Assembly (NCBI RefSeq): GCF_000711955.1
Contig: NZ_JONR01000010.1
Location: 124,001 to 188,000 of the forward strand
Reading direction: 5' to 3'
Source of the DNA: Nevskia soli DSM 19509
GTDB taxonomy: Bacteria > Pseudomonadota > Gammaproteobacteria > Nevskiales > Nevskiaceae
Length of the DNA stretch: 64,000 nucleotides
Positions 22,699-29,388 of this stretch are shown piece by piece. Under the pieces are notes generated by a model that saw nothing but the letters and a program-made list of their open reading frames with translations, made no database searches and was not told where the DNA came from. How positions within the stretch are numbered: the first letter of the stretch is position 1; the number at the start of each line of letters is the position of its first letter. The translations under genes were made by a program, and so were the position numbers.

Positions 22699-23886
22699 AT
22701 GGAACAGGCCCCCCAGACGCTGCGCGCCAATCACTGGAGTGGTCCTTTCGCGCCGCTGAGCCTGGCGGTCTACCTCACCTGGATCGCCGTCGCCCTGCAG
22801 CCCTGGCTCGACTGGCGGCACGGGCGCCTGCACTGGTCCGGCGTCACTGCCGTCGGGCTGCTCGGCATGATCGCCGTGCCGGTGCTCTACATCCTGCGTT
22901 CGCGCTACGGCCGTCCCGAGAGCGACGCCGACCTCGCCCGCCTGCGCATCCTGGTGCTGCTGCAGATTCCCGCCGCGCTGCTGGCCTGCTACGCCTTCGG
23001 CGGCGGCACCATGCCGATCCTGCTGGTCGTCATCGCCGGCCAGGTCAGCGTCCTGTATCCCCTGCGCGCGGCCCTGGGGCTGATGCTGCTGGCCAATGCG
23101 GCGCTGCTGCTGATGTTGCAGCAACGCTGGGGCTGGGCCGACGCCGCCGCCTCGATGCTCTCCTACGGCGCCTTCCAGACCTTTGCCGCCATGATGACCG
23201 CCTACGCCAGGAGCGCCGAGGAATCGCGCGACATCGCCGTGCGCATCAACAGCGAGCTGCTCGCGACGCGGCGCCTGCTGCTGGAAAGCACGCGCAGCGA
23301 AGAGCGCCTGCGCCTGTCGCGCGAGCTCCACGACGTGGTCGGCCACAAGCTCACCGCGCTGAAATTGCAGCTGCGCTTGCAGGCGCGCCAGGGCGGCCAG
23401 ACGTCCGCGCCGGCCATCGCCGAATGCGAGCGCCTTGCCGACGAACTGCTGACCGACGTGCGCGGCGTGGTCGGCGCCCTGCGCGAACACGACGGCATCG
23501 ACCTGCAACAGGCCTTGGCCGCCCTGGTGCCGGCGCTGCCGCATCCCAGGGTGCGGCTGGAGCTGGCGCCGGAAGCGCGCGCCGCCGGCGTGGCCCAGGC
23601 GCAGGCGCTGCTGCGCTGCGCCCAGGAGGGCCTGACCAATGCCTTGCGTCACAGCGGCGCCGCGCAGATCGTCATCCGCCTCGCCGCCGATGCCGGCGGC
23701 ATCGGCCTCAGCGTGGAGGACGACGGCCGTGCCCAGCAGGCGCCGATCCCCGGCAACGGCCTGCGCGGCATGCGCGAACGGCTCGAAGCCCTCGGCGGTC
23801 GTCTCGAACTCGGCGTTGCGGAACGCGGCGGCCTGCGCCTGCGTGCCTGGCTACCGCAGGCCTCACCGGCGGACTCGCTGCCATGA
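22699..23886 (+). CDS. NarL-type sensor histidine kinase
   Basis: 395 residues. About four to five membrane helices occupy residues 20-165. HisKA_3 dimerisation follows with the phospho-acceptor H211 in SRELHDVVGHKLTALKLQL. The HATPase domain has NALRHSGA, a degenerate N box and GNGLRGMRERLEALGG. This is the DesK/LiaS style without a large sensor domain, so a membrane or envelope cue is plausible. Its stop overlaps the ATG of the response regulator (ATGA), so the two are coupled. Confidence 0.9.
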   Translation: MEQAPQTLRANHWSGPFAPLSLAVYLTWIAVALQPWLDWRHGRLHWSGVTAVGLLGMIAVPVLYILRSRYGRPESDADLARLRILVLLQIPAALLACYAFGGGTMPILLVVIAGQVSVLYPLRAALGLMLLANAALLLMLQQRWGWADAAASMLSYGAFQTFAAMMTAYARSAEESRDIAVRINSELLATRRLLLESTRSEERLRLSRELHDVVGHKLTALKLQLRLQARQGGQTSAPAIAECERLADELLTDVRGVVGALREHDGIDLQQALAALVPALPHPRVRLELAPEARAAGVAQAQALLRCAQEGLTNALRHSGAAQIVIRLAADAGGIGLSVEDDGRAQQAPIPGNGLRGMRERLEALGGRLELGVAERGGLRLRAWLPQASPADSLP

Positions 23887-24515
23887 TTCCGCCACTGCGG
23901 CTCGCCCTGGCCGACGACCAGGCCCTGGTACGGCGCGGCCTGCGCGCCCTGCTCGAAGACCTGGGTGGCCTCGAGGTGGCGATCGAAGCCGAGGACGGCG
24001 CGATCCTGCTGGCTGCCTTGCGGCAGACCCGCGTCGACGTACTGATCAGCGATGTGCGCATGCCGCGCCACTCCGGCATCGAGGTGGTGCGCGCCTTGCG
24101 CGCCCGTGGCGACTACACCCCCGCCATCCTGCTCACCACCTTCGACGATGCCGCCCTGCTGCAAGGCGCGGTGCAGGCCGGCGCCCAGGGCTTCCTGCTC
24201 AAGGATGCGGCGCCGGAAGAATTGAAGGCGGCGATCCTGCGCGTGGCCGCCGGCGAAACCCTGCTGTCGCCGCAAAGCCTGCAGGCCGCGCGCCTCGGCG
24301 TGCCCGCCGACCAGGGTACGCCGGCGCACCTGACCGAGCGTGAACTGGCGGTGCTGCGCCTCGTCGCCGGCGGCTACTCCAACAAGGAGACCGGCCGCGC
24401 GCTGGGCATTTCCGACGGCACCGTCAAGAACCACCTCACCGAAATCCTCCACAAGCTGGACGCGCGCGACCGCACCCACGCCGTGCTCAAGGCCATCGGT
24501 GCGCGTTTGTTGTAA
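23883..24515 (+). CDS. NarL/FixJ-family response regulator
   Basis: 210 residues. The receiver domain has acidic pair D11-D12, phosphorylation site D57 (VLISDVRMP), and Thr and Lys in LLTTFDD and FLLKDAAPEEL. The LuxR-type helix-turn-helix occupies about residues 145-205 (LTERELAVLRLVAGGYSNKETGRALGIS, TVKNHLTEILHKL). It starts inside the kinase stop codon. Likely targets are its own operon, the following membrane gene and the divergent membrane pair (inference from layout). Confidence 0.92.
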   Translation: MIPPLRLALADDQALVRRGLRALLEDLGGLEVAIEAEDGAILLAALRQTRVDVLISDVRMPRHSGIEVVRALRARGDYTPAILLTTFDDAALLQGAVQAGAQGFLLKDAAPEELKAAILRVAAGETLLSPQSLQAARLGVPADQGTPAHLTERELAVLRLVAGGYSNKETGRALGISDGTVKNHLTEILHKLDARDRTHAVLKAIGARLL

Positions 24516-24541
24516 GGATTCCTCGTGTATAAGGAACGCTC

Positions 24542-25117
24542 ATGAACGTCCTGCCCTTCCACGGCCTGGCGCTGTTGCCCGTCGCCGCCCTGCTCCTGTA
24601 CAGCCTGTACCGGCGCTACCGCCGTCACGTCGGCCCGCAGGAAGTGACGCCGCTGCGCATGGGCCTGCGGGTGCTGCTGCTGTGCGGGCTGGCCGTGTTC
24701 ATCCTGGCGCTGCCGCGCTCGACGCTGCTGCACCTGGGCCTGATCGGCGGCATCGCCACCGGCGTCGCGCTGGGACTGTTCAGCCTGCTCCACACCCGCT
24801 TCGAAACGCGCGGCGCCAAGCACTATTACATCCCCAACATCTACATCGGCCTGGCGGTGTCCGCCCTGTTCGCGCTGCGCCTGATCTACCGCTTCGCCGT
24901 GCTGTACCCGCAGATGCAGCAGGCCGGCGGCTTCCACCTGCCCAACCCGGGTGATCCCCTGGCCGCCATGGGCGGCTCGAAGAGCCTGCTGACCCTGGCC
25001 ATGCTTGGCGTGGTGATCGGCTATTACGCTTCGTACTACGCCGGTGTCCTGCTGCAAAGCCGCAGGGCCGTGGCAGCGCAGCCGGCGCCGGCGGTGGAGA
25101 CGGACGGCGCCGGCTGA
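24542..25117 (+). CDS. Membrane protein of unknown function
   Basis: 191 residues with about five transmembrane helices and a basic patch after the first (YRRYRRHVGPQEVTPLRMG). The segment HYYIPNIYIGLAVSALFALRLIYR recalls CcdC/DUF1453-like proteins, but I cannot confirm the family. It lies 26 bases after the response regulator and is probably the third gene of that operon. Confidence 0.6.
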   Translation: MNVLPFHGLALLPVAALLLYSLYRRYRRHVGPQEVTPLRMGLRVLLLCGLAVFILALPRSTLLHLGLIGGIATGVALGLFSLLHTRFETRGAKHYYIPNIYIGLAVSALFALRLIYRFAVLYPQMQQAGGFHLPNPGDPLAAMGGSKSLLTLAMLGVVIGYYASYYAGVLLQSRRAVAAQPAPAVETDGAG

Positions 25118-25126
25118 GCTGTTGCC

Positions 25127-25147
25127 ATGCGCATCTGGCATGCGCAT
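25127..25147. promoter_or_regulatory. Upstream ATGCGCAT operator pair
   Basis: Two perfect 8-bp palindromes ATGCGCAT whose starts are 13 bases apart (25127 and 25140), separated by CTGGC. The same 8+5+8 arrangement recurs at 25245-25265 over the ccdAB promoter. Probably a second CcdA or CcdAB binding site (inference). Confidence 0.55.
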
Positions 25148-25230
25148 GCTGGTTGGCCATGCGGAAATCCCGCTCTGAGCGCCTGCGCAAGATGAATATC
25201 CCGAATGGCCGGCGGCCCCGCTGAATCTTG

Positions 25231-25265
25231 ATGACAGCCTCGGCATGCGCAGCTACAATGCGCAT
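25231..25265 (+). promoter_or_regulatory. ccdAB promoter with overlapping operator pair
   Basis: -35 ATGACA (25231), a 17-base spacer, then -10 TACAAT (25254). Around the -10 lie ATGCGCAG (25245) and ATGCGCAT (25258), starts 13 bases apart, so a bound regulator would cover the -10 box. This fits autorepression by the antitoxin. Confidence 0.65.
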
Positions 25266-25292
25266 GAATTCAACGTGCAGGCCATTCCCGCC

Positions 25293-25544
25293 ATGCCCAA
25301 GGGCGCCCTCAAATCCAGTCTGCTGCGCAAGCCGGTGAATCTGTCGGCCCGCAAGGAACTGCTCGACGAGGCGCGCAAGCTCGGTTTGAACCTGTCGCGC
25401 CTGTTCGAAGAGGCGCTGGATGCACGCCTGCGTGAATCGCGGGTGCGGCACTGGCAGGAAGAGAACCGCGCCGCCCTGGAAGCCTTCAGCCGCTACATCG
25501 AGCGCAACGGCATCTTCGGGGACAGCGAGGAGCGCGGTTTCTGA
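25293..25544 (+). CDS. ccdA: CcdA-type antitoxin
   Basis: 83 residues. The N-terminal part KSSLLRKPVNLSARKELLDEARKLGLNLSRLFEEAL is a ribbon-helix-helix DNA-binding domain as in CcdA. The acidic and aromatic C-terminus (HWQEENRAALEAFSRYIERNGIFGDSEERGF) matches the toxin-binding tail. The ATG at 25293 follows the mapped promoter by about 27 bases; a longer frame from 25245 would begin inside the operator. The stop overlaps the ccdB start (TGATG). Confidence 0.88.
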   Translation: MPKGALKSSLLRKPVNLSARKELLDEARKLGLNLSRLFEEALDARLRESRVRHWQEENRAALEAFSRYIERNGIFGDSEERGF

Positions 25545-25861
25545 TGGCGCAGTTCCGCGTCTATCAGAACCCTCGAGTCGCAGGCCGTGAACGCATTCCC
25601 TTCGTGCTCGACGTGCAGTCGGACGTGGTCGAACTGCTGCCCACGCGGCTGGTGATTCCCCTGGTGCGTGATCGCCTGTTCCCCTCGCGCCGCATCCCGC
25701 GACTGAATCCCGGCTTCAGCATCAAGGGGCACAGCGTGGTGCTGTCTCCGGCGGAAATGGGCGCCGTGGCGGCTTCCGCGCTGGTGGATCCACTGGCTGA
25801 CCTGTCGGCACAGCGTACCGACATCATTGCCGCCCTCGATCTTTTGTTTACCGGAATCTGA
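25544..25861 (+). CDS. ccdB: CcdB-type gyrase-poison toxin
   Basis: 105 residues, matching CcdB across its length: FRVYQNP, PFVLDVQSDVVELLPTRLVIPLV, VVLSPAEMGAV and the C-terminal DLLFTGI. In F-plasmid CcdB the last residues are WGI, with the Trp contacting GyrA; here Trp is Thr, as I recall for the chromosomal Vibrio form, which still acts on gyrase. It could therefore still be toxic. The stop is one base from the pyrF start. Confidence 0.88.
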   Translation: MAQFRVYQNPRVAGRERIPFVLDVQSDVVELLPTRLVIPLVRDRLFPSRRIPRLNPGFSIKGHSVVLSPAEMGAVAASALVDPLADLSAQRTDIIAALDLLFTGI

Positions 25862-25862
25862 A

Positions 25863-26588
25863 GTGCCCAACACCGCCAAGTCCACCAGCATCCCCCCGCA
25901 GGACCGCCTCATCGTCGCCCTCGACCTGCCGGAAGCCGCCGCCGCCAAGGCCCTGGTCGAGCGCATCGGCGACGCCGCCGTCTTCTACAAGATCGGCATG
26001 GAGCTGTGCATGGCGCCCGGCTTCTTCGAGCTGCTGGCCTGGCTGCGCGGCCGCGGCAACAAGGTCTTCGTCGATCTCAAGTTCTTCGACATCCCGGAAA
26101 CCGTGGCGCGGGCGGTCAGCGCCCTGTCCGAACACGGCGCCCAGTTCTGCACCATCCACGGCAACCAGGCCATCATGGAAGCCGCCGCCAAGGCCAAGGG
26201 CAACGGCCTCAAGGTTCTGGCGGTGACCGCCCTCACCAGCCTCGACCGCGGCGACCTCGACGACCTCGGCTTCCACTGCGACGTCGAAGCCCTGGTGCTG
26301 TCGCGCGCGCGCCGCGCCCTGGCCGCCGGTTGCGACGGCGTCGTCTCCTCCGGCCTGGAGGTGGCGAAACTGCGCGCCGAAGCGCCGCGCGAACTGATCG
26401 TCGTCACCCCTGGCATCCGCCCGGTGGACAACCGCGTCGACTCCGACCAGAAGCGCGTCATGACCCCGGCACGCGCGTTGCAAGCCGGAGCCGACTACCT
26501 GGTGGTGGGCCGCCCGATCCGCGACGCCGCCGATCCGCGCGCCGCCGCCCAGGCGATCCAGGCCGAGATCGCCGCCGCCCTCGCATAA
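25863..26588 (+). CDS. pyrF: Orotidine 5'-phosphate decarboxylase
   Basis: Last step of UMP synthesis. 241 residues with the catalytic block VFVDLKFFDIPETV (Lys and Asp of the active site) and the phosphate-binding VVTPGIRP and YLVVGRPI. I start at the GTG one base after the ccdB stop, which gives VPNTAKSTS and normal length; an ATG at 25827 would overlap ccdB by 35 bases. No own ribosome-binding site is evident, so translation may be coupled to ccdB. hemE follows after 13 bases. Confidence 0.94.
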   Translation: MPNTAKSTSIPPQDRLIVALDLPEAAAAKALVERIGDAAVFYKIGMELCMAPGFFELLAWLRGRGNKVFVDLKFFDIPETVARAVSALSEHGAQFCTIHGNQAIMEAAAKAKGNGLKVLAVTALTSLDRGDLDDLGFHCDVEALVLSRARRALAAGCDGVVSSGLEVAKLRAEAPRELIVVTPGIRPVDNRVDSDQKRVMTPARALQAGADYLVVGRPIRDAADPRAAAQAIQAEIAAALA

Positions 26589-26601
26589 CCGAACGAAAAA
26601 C

Positions 26602-27675
26602 ATGACTCCCCCGAATCCCCTGAAAAACGACCTGTTCCTGCGCGCCCTGCGGCGCGAGCCGGTGGAACGCACCCCGGTGTGGCTGATGCGCCAGGCCGGC
26701 CGCTACCTGGCCGAGTATCGCGCCACCCGCGCCAAGGCCGGCGACTTCCTGGCCCTGTGCAAGAACCCGGAGCTGGCCTGCGAAGTGACGATGCAGCCGA
26801 TCGAGCGCTTCGGCTTCGACGCGGCCATCCTGTTCTCCGACATCCTCACCGTGCCGGATGCCATGGGCCTGGGCCTGCACTTCGTCGACAACGAAGGCCC
26901 GGCCTTCCACCATCCGCTGCGCACCGAGGAAGCCATCCTCAAGCTGCGTGTGCCGGAGCCGGAAGCCGAGCTGGGCTACGTCATGGACGCGGTGCGCACC
27001 ATCAAGACCGCCCTGGCCGGCCGCGTGCCGCTGATCGGCTTCGCCGGCAGCCCCTGGACCCTGGCCACCTACATGATCGAGGGCGCCGGCTCGCGCGACT
27101 TCGTCCACGCCAAGCGCCTGCGCTACGACCGCCCGGACCTGCTCAAGACCCTGCTGTCCAAGCTGGCCGAAGCCGTGGCCCTGTACCTGGCGGCGCAGGT
27201 CCGCGCCGGCGCCGACGCCTTGATGGTGTTCGACACCTGGGGCGGCGCGCTCGATCCGCAGGGCTACCGCGAGTTCTCGCTGGCGGCGATGCAGGACGTG
27301 ATCGAGCGCCTGCGCGTCCTGGCCCCCGGCGTGCCGGTGATCCTGTTCAGCAAAGGCGCCGCCGCCCACCTGGGTGAAATGTCGCGGAGCGGCGCCGCCG
27401 CGCTGGGCGTGGACTGGACCGCCAGCCTGGCCGACGCACGCAAGGCCGTCGGCGGCCGCGTCGCGCTGCAGGGCAACCTCGATCCCACCTCCCTGTTCGC
27501 CCGCCCGGAGAAAGTGCGCGAACTGGTTGCCGGCGTGCTGGCCGACTACGGTCATGGCCCGGGCCATATCTTCAACCTGGGCCACGGCATCCTGCAGCAC
27601 ACGCCCATCGAGAGCGTCGCCGCCCTGGTCGAAGCGGTGCGCGATCTCAGCCCGGCGTATCAACAAGCGAGCTAG
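26602..27675 (+). CDS. hemE: Uroporphyrinogen decarboxylase
   Basis: Converts uroporphyrinogen III to coproporphyrinogen III in haem synthesis. 357 residues with PVWLMRQAGRYL (first signature, active-site Arg), a catalytic Asp in FSDILTVPDAMGLGL, and GFAGSPWTLATYMIEG (second signature). hemF of the same pathway lies about 32 kb on. It sits in a tight run with pyrF and the acyltransferase gene. Confidence 0.97.
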   Translation: MTPPNPLKNDLFLRALRREPVERTPVWLMRQAGRYLAEYRATRAKAGDFLALCKNPELACEVTMQPIERFGFDAAILFSDILTVPDAMGLGLHFVDNEGPAFHHPLRTEEAILKLRVPEPEAELGYVMDAVRTIKTALAGRVPLIGFAGSPWTLATYMIEGAGSRDFVHAKRLRYDRPDLLKTLLSKLAEAVALYLAAQVRAGADALMVFDTWGGALDPQGYREFSLAAMQDVIERLRVLAPGVPVILFSKGAAAHLGEMSRSGAAALGVDWTASLADARKAVGGRVALQGNLDPTSLFARPEKVRELVAGVLADYGHGPGHIFNLGHGILQHTPIESVAALVEAVRDLSPAYQQAS

Positions 27676-27683
27676 GAGCTCAA

Positions 27684-28604
27684 GTGCTGCGCTGGCTGCC
27701 AGCCCTGCTGGTCATCGCGCTGAGCTTCGCGCTGCTGCTGATCGCGCTGCTGATCAGCTTCGCCCTGCTGATGCTGGGCGCGCTGGTGAAATTCCTCACG
27801 CCCTCGGCGCGGGGCCGCACCTGGCTGGCGCGCAACTGGCTCGGCGCCTTCGTCGGCAACGGCAGCTGGTGGGGTCTCAACCGCCTGACCTACCTGCTGA
27901 TGCACGGCCCCCGCCGCAACATCGTCATCGAAGGCGAGCTCGATCCGGACAAGACCTGGCTGCTGGTGTGCAACCACCAGTCCTATGCCGACATCCCGCT
28001 GCTGGTGGACATCTTCGGCCGGCGCATCCCCTTCACGCGCTTCTTCCTCAAGCAGGAACTGTTGTGGATGCCGGTGATCGGCATGGCCTGCATGGCCCTG
28101 GACATGCCCTTCGTCAAGCGCCATTCCAAGGCCGCCATCGCCGCCAATCCGGCACTGCGGCAGCAGGACCTGGAAGTCACCCGCAAGGCCTGCGAGAAGT
28201 ACCGCCAGATCCCCGTCACGATGGTGAATTTCCTCGAGGGCACCCGCTTCACCCCGGCCAAGCGCGACGCCAAGGGCTCGCCCTACCGCAACCTGCTGCG
28301 TCCCAAGGCCGCCGGGCTGTCCTTCGCCCTCAACGCCATGGGCGACCAGTTCGCCGGCATCGTCGACGTCACCCTGTGCTACGTGCCCAGCCGCTACGGC
28401 ACACTCGGCAGTTTCCTGCGCGGCCAGCAGCGCGACATCGCGGTCCGCGCCCGCGTGCTGCCGGTGCCGACGGACCTCGTCGGCGGCGACTACCAGGACG
28501 ATCCGGAATTCCGCGAGCGTTTCCAGAACTGGGTCAACGCCCTGTGGGAACGCAAGGACGAGGAATTGAGCCGCCTCAAGGCCGAGGCGCTACAGGGCCG
28601 GTAG
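27684..28604 (+). CDS. YihG-like 1-acyl-glycerol-phosphate acyltransferase
   Basis: 306 residues from a GTG 8 bases after hemE. One or two N-terminal membrane helices (residues 3-40) precede a PlsC-type domain with the catalytic NHQSYADIPLL and substrate-binding FLEGTRFTPAKRDAKGSPY. This matches the YihG/acyltransferase family that acylates lysophosphatidate. No ribosome-binding site is obvious. A hairpin repeat starts on the base after the stop. Confidence 0.85.
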   Translation: MLRWLPALLVIALSFALLLIALLISFALLMLGALVKFLTPSARGRTWLARNWLGAFVGNGSWWGLNRLTYLLMHGPRRNIVIEGELDPDKTWLLVCNHQSYADIPLLVDIFGRRIPFTRFFLKQELLWMPVIGMACMALDMPFVKRHSKAAIAANPALRQQDLEVTRKACEKYRQIPVTMVNFLEGTRFTPAKRDAKGSPYRNLLRPKAAGLSFALNAMGDQFAGIVDVTLCYVPSRYGTLGSFLRGQQRDIAVRARVLPVPTDLVGGDYQDDPEFRERFQNWVNALWERKDEELSRLKAEALQGR

Positions 28605-28630
28605 GTCGGATCAAGCGAAGCGGATCCGAC
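28605..28630. repeat. 26-bp hairpin repeat GTCGGATC...GATCCGAC
   Basis: Perfect 8-bp arms GTCGGATC/GATCCGAC around AAGCGAAGCG, directly after the acyltransferase stop. The reverse complement matches 47891-47916 inside rsmB at 24 of 26 bases, and the two differences are a compensated base pair. Confidence 0.75.
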
Positions 28631-28683
28631 TCTGCCCAATAGCCGGGGGCGTGACGCTCCGCTTTTATCCGCCTTTCAAAATC

Positions 28684-28728
28684 CTCCGTTCGCCCCGAGT
28701 GCCCGCGCAGCGGGTGTATCGAGGGGCC
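28684..28728. repeat. 45-bp REP-like element, copy 1
   Basis: Identical over 45 bases to 44677-44721. It begins CTCCGTTCGCCCCGAG and ends GTATCGAGGGGCC, with an inner CCCGC/GCGGG hairpin and outer GCCCC/GGGGC arms. It lies between the acyltransferase and yajQ genes, which converge. Confidence 0.85.
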
Positions 28729-28769
28729 AAAGCGACAACTGGCCAAACACCAGAAGGCGTTGACGCCGC

Positions 28770-29252
28770 TCAGTCCCGGAAATTCTCGAACTGCAGCGGC
28801 AACTCCAGTTCCGCCTTGCGCAGCAGCGCGATCGCCGCCTGCAAATCATCCCGCTTCTTGCCGTTGACGCGCAGCTTGTCGCCGTTGATCTGCGTATCAA
28901 CCTTGATCTTGGCTTCCTTGATCTTCGCCGCGATCTTCTTCGCGTCGGCCTGCTCGATGCCCTGCTTGATGGTGACCTTGCGCCGCGCCTCGGCCAGGTT
29001 GGTTTCCACGTCGCCGAGCTCGATGCTGCGCAGGTCGATGCCGCGCCCGGCCAGCCGCGGTCGCAGCATGTCCAGCAATTGGTCCAGCTGGTACTCGCTC
29101 GGCGCGAACAGCGTCACCACGTATTCCTCCAGCTCGAAGCGCGCATTGGTGCCGCGCAGGTCGTAGCGGTTGCCCAGGTCGCGCCGCGCCTGGTCGATGG
29201 CGTTGGTCAGCTCGTGCTTGTCTACTTTGGAAACGATGTCGAAGGAGGGCAT
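28770..29252 (-). CDS. YajQ-family nucleotide-binding protein
   Basis: 160 residues starting MPSFDIVSKVDKHELTNAIDQ, the exact family N-terminus. LRGTNARFEL, VTIKQGIEQADAKKIAAKIKEAKIKVDTQINGDKLRVNGKKRDDLQ and LPLQFENFRD at the end complete the two ferredoxin-like repeats. YajQ homologues bind c-di-GMP and act as effectors in Xanthomonas; that role here is by homology. The frame extends upstream, but the added residues are not family-like. Confidence 0.93.
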   Translation of the reverse strand: MPSFDIVSKVDKHELTNAIDQARRDLGNRYDLRGTNARFELEEYVVTLFAPSEYQLDQLLDMLRPRLAGRGIDLRSIELGDVETNLAEARRKVTIKQGIEQADAKKIAAKIKEAKIKVDTQINGDKLRVNGKKRDDLQAAIALLRKAELELPLQFENFRD

Positions 29253-29388
29253 GGCGATGTCGGCGGTTGCGGTGTACGTGCAGCAGTATAGGGCGGGGTC
29301 CGCGGCCAGGGCCATTTGCTAAGATGGCGCCGCGCCGACACGGCGTGGGAAAAGGCCGCACTGGCCCGGACCGTAAAGCGTTGCCAGA

